Shown: positions 27,809 through 36,837, counted from the first letter of the stretch. The stretch: 64,000 bases of DNA from Mucilaginibacter sp. (GCF_028288225.1 NZ_JAQBOC010000008.1:1-64000), one strand, 5' to 3'. The notes: generated by a model not told the origin, from the letters alone. Translations and numbers: made by a program.

Positions 27809-30238
27809 TTACTCGGAACGCAAACTCTTTACCGGGTTTGATAATGCAGCTTTTATTGATTGAAAACCTATTGTAATTAAAGCGATGAATATTGAAATGA
27901 AACCAGCCAATACTAAAACCCACCATTGTATGTTTACACGGTAGGCAAATTCCTGCAGCCATTTATTCATTAAAAACCAACCAACAGGTAATGAGATAAG
28001 AATAGCTATGAGTACCAGCTTTATAAAGTCAAATGATAGCATACCGGCAATAGCAGCAACGCTTGCACCTAATATTTTCCTGATCCCTATTTCTTTTGTA
28101 CGTTGTTCTGCAGCGTAAGCGGCCAGTCCAAACAAACCCAGGCAGGCAATTATTATTGCCAATGCTGTAAATACAATGAATATAGTCCCTACACGTTGTT
28201 CAGCCCGGTATGAAGCATCAAAATCCTGATCCATGAAAGAGAAATTTATCTGTACATTAGGTGTAAGACTTTTCCATTTGTCTTTAATTTGCGATAGTAA
28301 TACAGGAAGATTCTTTGTGTTTACACGAATACTTAAAGCTCCGGTATTGTGAGCCAGCACCAAAACCATTGGGCTTATAACATCCCTCAATGAACTAAAG
28401 TTAAAGTCCCTTACAACTCCTATAATATGATACTTCTTTGAATTGGATAGATCCTGCTTACCTCCGTTTGACCTGTATAAGGGTTTGTTTAAAGGGGATT
28501 TTAACCCAAGAAATTTCGCGGCTGATTCATTGAGAATAATACCTGATGAATCTGACAATATCTGGTCTGAAAAAGTACGGCCGGTTGCCATTTTCATGTC
28601 CAGTGTTTTGATATAGTCTTCGTCAACTTCCCATGTTTGCGGAAATAAGGCTTTCTTTTGATCAAATGCAGCGTCTTTAAAAAATATAGCCGTACTTTTC
28701 CAGTTTGATGTTGGAAGAAAGCCGGTCATAGTAGCGTTTGCTACTCCCGGTAATTGTTTTATTTCCTGTTTAAAAACATTAGCCTGGTTGCCCAGTTCAA
28801 AAGTATTCTGAACTATCAAAACCTGGTTACGGTTATACCCTAAATTTTTTGTTTGGATATAATTAAGCTGGTTATATATAACAAGCGTGCCCACTATAAG
28901 AAAAATAGATATCGAAAACTGCAGGATAACCAGAAAGCTCCGCAAGCCACTGCCTTTGAATCCTGTAGATAACTTCCCTTTTAATACATGGATGGGCTGA
29001 AATGCAGAAAGATAAAAAGCCGGGTATGAGCCCGCCAATGCGCCAACAACCAAAACAATAAGCAATAAAGCAGGAACAAGCCAAACCATGGTTTGGGAAT
29101 TAACAATAATGTCCTTGCCGGATAGTTGGTTAAACGCAGGCAATAATGCTATTGCGGCAATTAAAGCTATTACCGTAGCTGCAAAAGCTACTAAAATGGA
29201 TTCCGTAAGAAATTGTGCAATAAGGTGCTTTTTTAAAGATCCTAAAACTTTACGTACCCCAACTTCACGAGCCCTGTTTGCGGACCGGGCAGTTGAAAGG
29301 TTCATAAAATTAACGCACGCTATTAATAATATAAAAAGGGCTATCGCCGAAAAAATGTACACATATTGTGTAGTGCTGTTTGGCCCAAGTTCGCCTGTAC
29401 GGTTTGATTTAAGGTGAATGTCAGTTAGCGGGGTTAAATTCAGCCTGAAAAAACTTCCGCCTTTTTCAAATGCAGCCATGCTCATCTTTAATTGCGCCTG
29501 CATTTGTTCCCCGCTGTATTTGTTTAAAAAAGCCGGTAGTGCAGCTTCAAGTTTTTTATGATCGCCTGCATTTTTAAAAAGAACATATGTATTATAATCA
29601 CTTCTTAACCATTCAGTCGACCTGCTGTCAGGCAATGTTGACATCGATATAAAAAAGTCGAAATTAAAGTGTGACTGCCTGGGTAGATCACGGATCACGC
29701 CAGTTATTTTATAAAAAATATTATCATCAAATGTTAATATTTTACCTGCAACATTGGTGCTGTTAAAGTATTTTTTTGCAGTGGTTTCAGTTAATACCAC
29801 GCTGTTTGGTTCTGTTAAGGCAGTAGCAGGGCTGCCATTTATCATAGGTAAGGTAAAAACACTGAATAGTGAAGGGTCGGCAAATACTGTTTTATTTTCA
29901 AGGATGTTCACTCCGCCTTTTTTAACATGCCTTGAGCCTCCGATTTTTAATCTTACAGCATTTTCGACATACGGAAAATCATTTTTTAAAGTTTGTGCCA
30001 ATGGAGGCATACATACCGCATATAGAACATTGTTTTCACCAAGTTTCAGATCTTCATTTACACGGTATATTCTGCTTGCTTTGGTATTATAACGATCATA
30101 ACTTAATTCATCAACCACGTAAAAAATAATAAGCAGGCAGCTTGCAAGCCCTAAAGACAGGCCCAGTATATTTAATACCGTAAAGCCCTTATTTTTTAAA
30201 AGGGTGCGGTAAGCTGTTTTAAAGTAATTTTTTATCAT
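27809..30238 (-). CDS. FtsX/MacB-type ABC permease P12 (809 aa)
   Basis: Longest permease of the array, group A. The first coupling motif is EVGVRKVLGS, followed by KKHLIAQFLTES; the second is EIGIRKILGA, the only member with Ile before Leu. The extra length against group B lies mainly in the second periplasmic domain (the SNGGKQDLSNSKKYHIIGV region), an insertion also found in P4 as DNLVKTLKKYRIIGV. It is intact and ends NPVKSLRSE. Confidence 0.93.
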   Translation of the reverse strand: MIKNYFKTAYRTLLKNKGFTVLNILGLSLGLASCLLIIFYVVDELSYDRYNTKASRIYRVNEDLKLGENNVLYAVCMPPLAQTLKNDFPYVENAVRLKIGGSRHVKKGGVNILENKTVFADPSLFSVFTLPMINGSPATALTEPNSVVLTETTAKKYFNSTNVAGKILTFDDNIFYKITGVIRDLPRQSHFNFDFFISMSTLPDSRSTEWLRSDYNTYVLFKNAGDHKKLEAALPAFLNKYSGEQMQAQLKMSMAAFEKGGSFFRLNLTPLTDIHLKSNRTGELGPNSTTQYVYIFSAIALFILLIACVNFMNLSTARSANRAREVGVRKVLGSLKKHLIAQFLTESILVAFAATVIALIAAIALLPAFNQLSGKDIIVNSQTMVWLVPALLLIVLVVGALAGSYPAFYLSAFQPIHVLKGKLSTGFKGSGLRSFLVILQFSISIFLIVGTLVIYNQLNYIQTKNLGYNRNQVLIVQNTFELGNQANVFKQEIKQLPGVANATMTGFLPTSNWKSTAIFFKDAAFDQKKALFPQTWEVDEDYIKTLDMKMATGRTFSDQILSDSSGIILNESAAKFLGLKSPLNKPLYRSNGGKQDLSNSKKYHIIGVVRDFNFSSLRDVISPMVLVLAHNTGALSIRVNTKNLPVLLSQIKDKWKSLTPNVQINFSFMDQDFDASYRAEQRVGTIFIVFTALAIIIACLGLFGLAAYAAEQRTKEIGIRKILGASVAAIAGMLSFDFIKLVLIAILISLPVGWFLMNKWLQEFAYRVNIQWWVLVLAGFISIFIALITIGFQSIKAALSNPVKSLRSE

Positions 30239-30317
30239 TTCATTTAATAATTAGTCATTGTAGTTCATGGTCATAGCCAAATTATCGAGCAACTAATCTC
30301 AGGTCTCTAACCTCTAA
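30239..30317. repeat. Short repeat tract between P13 and P12
   Basis: TTAGTCATTGTAGTTCATGG lies next to the P12 start, followed by CTAATCTCAGGTCTCTAACC and TCTAATCACTCGG. The TAATCTC/TAACCTC words are a further short-repeat type. No ORF. Confidence 0.4.
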
Positions 30318-32687
30318 TCACTCGGAACGCAAGCTCTTCACCGGGTTAACCAGCGCAGCTTTTATAGCCTGGAAACTCACCGTTAGTATGGTTATTAAAA
30401 TAACAGCGGCACAGGCTATAATAAATATGCCAGGGCTTAGATCAACACGGTAAGCAAAGCCGTTCAGCCATTTGCTCATCAACCACCATGAAAGCGGGAA
30501 CGCTATTACAACTGCTACAAAAACAAGCTTTAAAAAATCTTTGGTTAACATTATCATGATGCTGTTTACCGATGCGCCAATAACCTTGCGGATTCCTATT
30601 TCCTTCTGTCTTTTTTGCGCTGTAAATGCTACCAGGCCAAAAAGGCCAAGGCACGAGATCAGGATAGCCAAAGCCGAGAAATATTCTGACAGCAATGAAA
30701 CCCTTACTTCGGTTTCATATTGCTTTTGGTATGCTTCATCTAAAAAATTATAAGAGAAAGGGAATCCCGGGTTAAACGATTCATACAGGCGCTGGATTTG
30801 CGCAATAGTTTCTTTTTGATGATCGCCTTTAAGCCTTATCATCATTTTATAGTAGGGGCTAACACCGCCCGCCAGCATGATAAATGAAGGCTTTACCAGT
30901 TCATGCAGCGATTCGAAATGAAAATCTTTTACTACACCAATAATTTGAAAATCGGTATTGCCATATTTTATATTTTTTCCTACCGGGTTTTTAAGGTGCA
31001 TTATTCTTATAGCGGTTTCATTTAAGATGATCTTATTGCCGTCAGCTCCGAAGCCTTTGGAAAACGGTCTTCCGGCAGCCATGTGCATGCCAAGTGTCTC
31101 GATAAAATTAAATCCACCATAAAAGCCTTCAAAATAAATAGCCTGGTCGGCGGCTACATTCCCGTCCCAGCTTAAGCCGCCGGTGGCATAATTGCGCCCT
31201 ACAATATTATGTTGGGTAAAGCTGGCATTTACAACGCCGGAGATATTCTTCAGTTCAGCGGCAAACCTGTCTTCATTCCCTGCAAGCTTACCTTCCGAGT
31301 CAATCCTTATTACATTATCTTTACTATATCCAAGTGAAGATGACTGAATATATTGGATCTGTTTGTAAACCACAAGCACAGCTACAATCAGCGTAACCGA
31401 AAGCGTAAACTGGAAAACAACAAGGCCTTTGCGGGCTACCAGCTCAGAGAAAGATGAGCTAAGCTTACCCTTTAAAATTGCCAAAGGATTAAGCTTAGAA
31501 AGATACAATGCAGGGTAACTTCCGGAAACAAGGCCGGTAAACAGCATGATCGCCGCAAGTGTGGCTATAAGAGTTGGATCAAATTTCAATTGAATATCTT
31601 TACCTGTAAGGTGATTGAATTGCGGCAACAACAGCCATGCAATGCCAACGGCCAGCACTGTAGTAAACAATGCCATTAGCAGCGACTCTGATAAAAATTG
31701 GATGATCAGCTGACTGCGCTCAGCGCCAACGACTTTTTTTATACCAATCTCTTTCATTCTGCCGGATGCCTTGGCAGTGGACAAGTTCATGAAATTGATA
31801 CAGGCTATAATGAGTATAAATATTGCGACCAGCGAGAATAGCTTTACATACTCATCCTTTCCGCCTGTCCTCGATCCGTGGTTAAAAGTATTGTGCAGGT
31901 AATTGTCTGAAAACTTTGATACAAAAATGTGGCGGGTGGTATCGCCAGATGCCCTGGTAATCATGTTGGCAATTTTACTATTGAGGGCGTTAACATCTGT
32001 GCCTTTTTTTAACAAGACATAGTTATGCGGGCCTCCATTCGTCCAGGTTTTTACCCAGCTTTGGACATCGGCCAGGTAATCAAATGATAAAACAAAATCA
32101 AATTGCTGCGATGAGTGCAGCGGCACTTTTTCAAAAACCCCAGAAACGAAAAAATCCCGATCGTGCTGGAATTTTATAGTTTTGCCAATGGCATTTTGGG
32201 TTGAATTAAAGAGTTTTTTTGCAAGCTCGTCTGAAATGACGATTGAATTCTTAACTGCCAGCACATCATTCTTTTTCCCTTCTAATAATTTAAATGAGAA
32301 AACGTTAAAATAGTCTTTCCCTACATATTGGCCGGCGGCTTTTATATTTTTATCCGCCACTGTAAGGGTGAATTTTTGCCACCAGTCAGCGGGTGCAACC
32401 GGGGTAGCATATTCAACTTCAGGGTTCTGAAGCATCAGTGTTTCGCTTACAAGGCCTGATGACTCGTCTGACAAGCCTTCCACTTCCCCACCCTTCCGGT
32501 GTTCCATTACCTGGTACAGCTGGTTGTCGTTAACAAAGAATTTATCGTAGCTTAATTCATCGTGTACCCATAAGTAGATCAATAAAGTACAGGCAATACC
32601 TGCTGAGAGCCCTATTACGTTTAAAAAGGTAAACTGCTTGTCTTTTTTTAAGTTGCGAAATGCAATTTTCAGATAGTTTTTAAACAT
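30318..32687 (-). CDS. FtsX/MacB-type ABC permease P13 (789 aa), promoter-proximal
   Basis: First permease after the ATPase in transcription order. Group B: SRTGGKDEYVKLF precedes TM2. The coupling motifs are EIGIKKVVGA (Lys in place of the usual first Arg) and EIGIRKVIGA. It has two periplasmic domains and eight predicted membrane segments. The N-terminus is MFKNYLKIAFRNLKKD. A 297-bp gap with a strong GC hairpin separates it from the ATPase gene, so its expression may be uncoupled from that of the first two genes. Confidence 0.93.
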   Translation of the reverse strand: MFKNYLKIAFRNLKKDKQFTFLNVIGLSAGIACTLLIYLWVHDELSYDKFFVNDNQLYQVMEHRKGGEVEGLSDESSGLVSETLMLQNPEVEYATPVAPADWWQKFTLTVADKNIKAAGQYVGKDYFNVFSFKLLEGKKNDVLAVKNSIVISDELAKKLFNSTQNAIGKTIKFQHDRDFFVSGVFEKVPLHSSQQFDFVLSFDYLADVQSWVKTWTNGGPHNYVLLKKGTDVNALNSKIANMITRASGDTTRHIFVSKFSDNYLHNTFNHGSRTGGKDEYVKLFSLVAIFILIIACINFMNLSTAKASGRMKEIGIKKVVGAERSQLIIQFLSESLLMALFTTVLAVGIAWLLLPQFNHLTGKDIQLKFDPTLIATLAAIMLFTGLVSGSYPALYLSKLNPLAILKGKLSSSFSELVARKGLVVFQFTLSVTLIVAVLVVYKQIQYIQSSSLGYSKDNVIRIDSEGKLAGNEDRFAAELKNISGVVNASFTQHNIVGRNYATGGLSWDGNVAADQAIYFEGFYGGFNFIETLGMHMAAGRPFSKGFGADGNKIILNETAIRIMHLKNPVGKNIKYGNTDFQIIGVVKDFHFESLHELVKPSFIMLAGGVSPYYKMMIRLKGDHQKETIAQIQRLYESFNPGFPFSYNFLDEAYQKQYETEVRVSLLSEYFSALAILISCLGLFGLVAFTAQKRQKEIGIRKVIGASVNSIMIMLTKDFLKLVFVAVVIAFPLSWWLMSKWLNGFAYRVDLSPGIFIIACAAVILITILTVSFQAIKAALVNPVKSLRSE

Positions 32688-32828
32688 GATATAATGGCGT
32701 TAATTAATCACTTACAAATTGACTTCAGGCATACTTTATTACTTGTTTACGAATCATTAATCAATATAATTGATTAGTATTTAAGTGTTTACATTGTTTT
32801 TATGTTGAAAAAACAGGGTAACACTCAA

Positions 32829-32856
32829 GCTACCCCTCCGTTTCGGAGGGGATAGC
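32829..32856 (-). promoter_or_regulatory. Strong GC hairpin between ATPase gene and P13
   Basis: GCTACCCCTCCG (32829-32840) pairs with CGGAGGGGATAGC (32844-32856) around a TTT loop, with one bulged base. It is the most stable short hairpin in the array region and sits at the switch from MFP-ATPase to the permeases. No T-run follows directly on either strand, so it is more likely an mRNA-processing, stabilising or attenuating structure than a simple terminator. The rest of 32688-32880 is AT-rich and empty. Confidence 0.55.
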
Positions 32857-32879
32857 AGAGGCACTTATTAACTTATATA

Positions 32880-32984
32880 AACTTTCTTTTTAGTAGTTCA
32901 ACTGGTTCATTGGTTTTTGGAGTTTAATCGTTCTTATTCAGAACGATCAAACCATGAACCATGAACTATAGGCGATGAACTGCC
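32880..32984. repeat. GTTCATT repeat tract downstream of the ATPase gene
   Basis: AGTTCAACTGGTTCATTGG on the left and AAACCATGAACCATGAACTA on the right are inverted. Between them is ATCGTTCTTATTCAGAACGAT, an inverted repeat (ATCGTTCT/AGAACGAT). The tract can form a branched fold-back. Confidence 0.55.
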
Positions 32985-33662
32985 TTATACCATAATGTTT
33001 TCCACTACGCTTTGCCCATCCAACAAACGGATAATACGATGGCTGTAACGGGCATCATGTTCTGAGTGGGTTACCATTATAATTGTTGTTCCCTGCTCGT
33101 TAAGGTCTGTCAATAATTCCATAACATCATTACCATTGCTTGAGTCAAGGTTACCTGTAGGCTCATCCGCAAGGATCAATTTTGGTTTGTTAACTACGGC
33201 ACGGGCAATAGCAACACGTTGTTGCTGACCACCTGATAACTGCTGTGGATAGTGGTTACGGCGATGCATGATCTGCATTTTGTCAAGAACTTCTTCTACT
33301 CTTTTTACACGTTCTGCTGATGGAACACCTGTGTAGATTAATGGGAGCTCCACATTTTCAAATACAGTTAACTCATCAATTAAGTTAAAGCTTTGAAATA
33401 CAAAACCAATGTTGTGCTTACGCAGATCAGCTCTTTTACGCTCAGTAAAATGGGCAACTTCAACTCCGTTAAAAACATAGCTGCCTTCATCAGGATCATC
33501 AAGCATCCCCAGGATGTTAAGCAAAGTTGATTTGCCACATCCTGACGGACCCATTATGGCAACAAATTCGCCGGTTTTAACTTCAATTGACAGCTTGTTT
33601 AAAGCGATGGTCTCTACCTCTTCGGTGCGGTAAAATTTTTCCAGATTTGTAATTTTTATCAT
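32985..33662 (-). CDS. LolD/MacB-type ABC transporter ATPase
   Basis: Cytosolic ATPase of 225 aa, of the LolD/MacB/FtsE class that drives FtsX-like permeases. Walker A GPSGCGKST at 38-46, Q-loop Gln90, signature LSGGQQQR at 142-149, Walker B LILADEP at 162-168 and switch His199 are all present, so it should be active. It is the only ATPase gene near the 13 permeases and lies between the fusion protein gene (140 bp upstream) and P13. The inference is that all or several permeases share it. Their coupling motifs differ slightly, which could set affinity for it. Confidence 0.95.
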   Translation of the reverse strand: MIKITNLEKFYRTEEVETIALNKLSIEVKTGEFVAIMGPSGCGKSTLLNILGMLDDPDEGSYVFNGVEVAHFTERKRADLRKHNIGFVFQSFNLIDELTVFENVELPLIYTGVPSAERVKRVEEVLDKMQIMHRRNHYPQQLSGGQQQRVAIARAVVNKPKLILADEPTGNLDSSNGNDVMELLTDLNEQGTTIIMVTHSEHDARYSHRIIRLLDGQSVVENIMV

Positions 33663-33802
33663 TGGTGCCTCCTAAATCCTTTCCCGTTCATTTTGTTAAG
33701 GGCGGATTTTAATTTATAGTTTAAGTTAATTAATTGCCTTTATTTGATTATCTTAATGTTATCTCTATGTTTAAAGTTCTAACTCCTTTAGTAACTTTCC
33801 CG

Positions 33803-35059
33803 CTACTTCTTCAATACAAGTTCCTGTATATCACCATAGGTTTCATAACTTGATGTTATTACCTTATCGCCGGGTTGCAGTCCCGATGTTAACTCGAAAT
33901 AATCAGGGCTTTGCCTGTTTATCTGGATTGGTACTTTATAAGCTCTTTTTCCATCTTCACTTACTTTAAAGATCCAGTTACCACCAGTTTGCTGAAAAAA
34001 GCCGCCCTTAGGTAGTAATAAAGCTGTTGTTTGATCACTCAAAGCCAAACGCACCTGTAAGGTTTGTCCTTTTCTTATACCTTTTGGCACTTCGCCAACA
34101 AAACCCATATCTACCTGGAATTGACCATCTTTACCAACTGATATAAATACCTTTTTAATTACCAGGTAATATGTTTTACCTGCAAACTCAAAATCGCCCT
34201 TCAGTCCAGTAAATACTCTTGATAAATAATGTTCCTCCACATTTACTCTTACCTTAAAACCTGATAAGACGTCAATTTGCCCCAAGTGTTCCCCTTTATT
34301 TTTACTTTGTCCTATTTCGGCATCAAAGGAGGTTAATTGGCCATCAAGCGGCGCCCTTAAAGTTAGGTCGCTTACTTTTTTACGCATCATTTGCAATGCT
34401 GCCTGCATTTGCGAAATCTGTTCTCTTGTTTGGCCATCCTGTTGTTTTACCATTGTGGTATCCTGTACCAAGATCTGTGTTGCTAATTTTTTACGGCTTA
34501 ACTGGTACTGGTATTGATTTTGAGCGGTTTGAAATTCCTGCGAGCCAATTGCTTTTTTAGCGTACAGGTCTTTATCCACCTTGTATATTCTTTCAGCTTC
34601 TTTAAAGGCCACATCCACATCAGCCATATTATTCAATTTTGAAATTGTGGCCGACTGCATCTGGGTATGCGAGATCTGCATTTGGATCTGTTGGGCATAT
34701 ACATTGGTTTCCTGAGTAGCTAAATTAAGCTCAAGGTCTGTATTCGACATTCTTAAAATCGGCTCATCTTTTTTCAATATTGCGCCATCCTCAACATATT
34801 TCTCTTCAACACGCCCACCATCGGATGCATCCAAATAAATAGTAGAAAGCGGCATTACTACACCATTAACCGGGATAAACTCCTGGAACGGGCCTTTTTT
34901 AATTTCACTTATAGTTAGTCTTTCGGTATCAACATCAAGTTTACTTTTACCCGAGGTAAAATAAATGCTTCCGCCAATTAGTAAAACAATGCCCGTTATT
35001 CCGGCAATAGTTAGTATCCTTTTGGTATTCCAGGTCTTTTTTTCAATTACTCTATCCAC
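33803..35059 (-). CDS. HlyD/MacA-type membrane fusion protein
   Basis: Periplasmic adaptor of 418 aa, the predicted first gene of the array operon. One N-terminal membrane anchor (about 14-35), a lipoyl-like half around 70-110 (NGVVMPLSTIYLDA and GGRVEEKYVEDGAILKKDEP), an alpha-helical hairpin rich in Gln at about 115-235, then beta-barrel and C-terminal domains. The start is a GTG at 35059; no better ATG exists nearby. In MacAB-type pumps the adaptor connects the inner-membrane permease to a TolC channel, but no intact TolC gene lies in this window. Confidence 0.9.
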   Translation of the reverse strand: MDRVIEKKTWNTKRILTIAGITGIVLLIGGSIYFTSGKSKLDVDTERLTISEIKKGPFQEFIPVNGVVMPLSTIYLDASDGGRVEEKYVEDGAILKKDEPILRMSNTDLELNLATQETNVYAQQIQMQISHTQMQSATISKLNNMADVDVAFKEAERIYKVDKDLYAKKAIGSQEFQTAQNQYQYQLSRKKLATQILVQDTTMVKQQDGQTREQISQMQAALQMMRKKVSDLTLRAPLDGQLTSFDAEIGQSKNKGEHLGQIDVLSGFKVRVNVEEHYLSRVFTGLKGDFEFAGKTYYLVIKKVFISVGKDGQFQVDMGFVGEVPKGIRKGQTLQVRLALSDQTTALLLPKGGFFQQTGGNWIFKVSEDGKRAYKVPIQINRQSPDYFELTSGLQPGDKVITSSYETYGDIQELVLKK

Positions 35060-35155
35060 TGTGTTTATTAGTTTATATTTTGTTATTAGTTACAAAAACA
35101 CATGCCACAAATTAAGTGGCTGTTTTTCAGTATTTTAAAGCTAAAATACCAAATT

Positions 35156-35169
35156 GAAGCGTACGCTTC
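35156..35169. promoter_or_regulatory. Perfect 14-bp palindrome in the divergent promoter region
   Basis: GAAGCGTACGCTTC lies 97 bp upstream of the fusion protein start, between divergent regulator and target operon. Its position and symmetry suit a binding site for the Fis-type domain of the response regulator (inference). TATTTTA/TAAAATA (35131-35148) and GCCAC/GTGGC (35104-35120) inverted repeats are close by. The intergenic region 35060-35481 holds no ORF. Confidence 0.45.
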
Positions 35170-35209
35170 TGTTACATCATGTGTACGGTTATGATACAAT
35201 GCTTTTGGG

Positions 35210-35242
35210 CAGTCATTAATCATTGGTCATTTGTCATTAGTC
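35210..35242 (+). repeat. TTAGTCA repeat, left arm of an inverted pair
   Basis: CAGTCATTAATCATTGGTCA and TTTGTCATTAGT match the reverse complement of 35442-35474 at about 27 of 32 positions. The arms flank some 200 bp of AT-rich intergenic DNA in the divergent promoter region. Confidence 0.6.
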
Positions 35243-35441
35243 TGCCTGTTCATGTAGTTTATTGGTTTATTGAAGTATATGTAAAGTTATAATTTTCAAA
35301 TAGCAATTTATTACCCATATTTATTGTCCAAACAGCTTTTAGCATAGAAATTGTTACTAACAAGTATTATAATAACTGACAGTATAAAATTATAACATTT
35401 ACGGATAAATATAGTATTATTGGCAACAGTCGCTTGGAACA

Positions 35442-35474
35442 ACTAATGACTATTGACCAATGACCAATGACTAA
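35442..35474 (-). repeat. TTAGTCA repeat, right arm of an inverted pair
   Basis: ACTAATGACTATTGACCAAT and GACCAATGACTA lie directly before the response regulator start codon at 35482. They are inverted relative to 35210-35242, so the 5' leader of the regulator mRNA contains a repeat tract. Confidence 0.6.
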
Positions 35475-35481
35475 CTAAAGA

Positions 35482-36837
35482 ATGATACTAAAAAAAGCTA
35501 GAGTATTAATTGTTGATGATGATCCTGACGTACTTACGGCGGTTAAGCTTTTGCTTAAAACCGAGGCCCAGGAAATTATAACAGAAAAGAACCCCGAAAA
35601 CCTTAACTGGCTGCTTCAGCGTAACGAGGTTGATCTTGTTTTGCTTGATATGAACTTTAACAGCGCTATTAATACCGGTAATGAAGGTTTATACTGGTTG
35701 CGCAAAATTAAAGAATGGAAGCCTGCGGTTTGCGTAATTATGATAACCGCCTATGGCGATATTGATCTGGCAGTACGTTCATTAAAAGAGGGTGCCAATG
35801 ATTTTATTGTTAAGCCCTGGCATAATGAAAAGCTGATTGATACCATTAAAGATCTGCTTGATAAAAAGGAAGGGGTTAAAACTGTTAAGACATCTGCAAA
35901 AAACACGGCCGGCGATACATCTATACTTGGTGACTCGGATGTAATGCAGGACATTTTTTATAAAGTAAATAAAATAGCCCCTACTGATGCCAATATATTG
36001 CTTTTGGGCGAAAACGGAACAGGTAAGGACCTAATGGCTAAGGCTATTCATGAACGGTCATTACGGGCTGATAAGCCATTTATTAAAGTGGATGTTGGTG
36101 CATTGACAGATACTTTGTTTGAAAGTGAACTTTTTGGGCATAAAAAGGGCGCATATACTGATGCCCGCGAGGATCGTACCGGCAGGTTTGAAGATGCACA
36201 GGGCGGCACCTTGTTTTTGGACGAAATTGGAAATATTTCACTACAGCAGCAGGCCAAGTTGTTAACCGTATTACAAAACCGGCAGGTTACAAGGCTGGGC
36301 ACCAACAAAGCCGTTGATATTGATATTCGGTTAATTTGCGCCACTAACCTGCCATTGTCTGAGCTGGCAAATGAAAACCGTTTCCGCAAGGATTTGATCT
36401 ATCGTATAAATACTGTTGAAATTAACATGCCGCCTTTACGCAGGCGTAATGAAGATATTGTAATATTAGCCCGTCACTTTGCAAAATTGTATGCCAGCAA
36501 ATATTTAAAACCATCGGTTGATTTTGATGCTGCCGCCGTTCAAAAATTAAAGTCATATAACTATCCGGGCAATGTGCGTGAATTGCAGTACACTATTGAG
36601 CGCGCTGTGATAATGGCAGATGATCATATACTCCGGCCTGACGATCTTATATTTTCCATACTTGAAACGCCTGGTGAAGTTGTTGTAGATGATGACAATG
36701 TGCCATTAAGCACACTTGAAAAAAATGCCATTTTGCGTGTTATTGAGAAACACAATGGCAATATTACACGGGCAGCAAAAGAATTGGGTTTAACCCGTAC
36801 CGCATTATACCGCAGATTGAGCAAATATGATATTTAA
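35482..36837 (+). CDS. NtrC-family sigma54-type response regulator
   Basis: 451 aa. Receiver domain at 1-125 with DDD at 12-14, phosphoacceptor Asp56 (LVLLD) and Lys111; AAA+ domain with Walker A GENGTGKD at 176-183 and Walker B LFLDEIG about 244-250; Fis-type helix-turn-helix at the C-terminus (NGNITRAAKELGLTRTALYR). The sigma54-contact loop reads GAYTDA (223-228), not the classical GAFTGA. It overlaps the kinase gene by 11 nt, so the two are co-translated, and it is divergent from the permease array, its probable target. I could not find a convincing -24/-12 promoter in front of the array. Confidence 0.93.
   Translation: MILKKARVLIVDDDPDVLTAVKLLLKTEAQEIITEKNPENLNWLLQRNEVDLVLLDMNFNSAINTGNEGLYWLRKIKEWKPAVCVIMITAYGDIDLAVRSLKEGANDFIVKPWHNEKLIDTIKDLLDKKEGVKTVKTSAKNTAGDTSILGDSDVMQDIFYKVNKIAPTDANILLLGENGTGKDLMAKAIHERSLRADKPFIKVDVGALTDTLFESELFGHKKGAYTDAREDRTGRFEDAQGGTLFLDEIGNISLQQQAKLLTVLQNRQVTRLGTNKAVDIDIRLICATNLPLSELANENRFRKDLIYRINTVEINMPPLRRRNEDIVILARHFAKLYASKYLKPSVDFDAAAVQKLKSYNYPGNVRELQYTIERAVIMADDHILRPDDLIFSILETPGEVVVDDDNVPLSTLEKNAILRVIEKHNGNITRAAKELGLTRTALYRRLSKYDI

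Noticed and set aside
30442..30654. Small open frames inside permease genes on both strands
   Set aside because: They are shadows of conserved permease coding sequence, recur at the same place in several paralogs and have no features of their own.
320..32687. Assembly artefact that multiplied one permease gene
   Set aside because: The 13 proteins differ strongly in the periplasmic domains and in length, so they are true paralogs rather than repeated reads.
35087..35110. Possible sigma54 promoter TGGCATG...TTTGTA on the minus strand upstream of the fusion protein gene
   Set aside because: The distance between the two blocks is one base too long and the -12 block is poor (TTGTA, not TTGCA).
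35419..35440. TTGGCAACAGTCGCTTGG before the response regulator, resembling a -24/-12 promoter
   Set aside because: Spacing is two bases too long, so it does not fit the sigma54 pattern.
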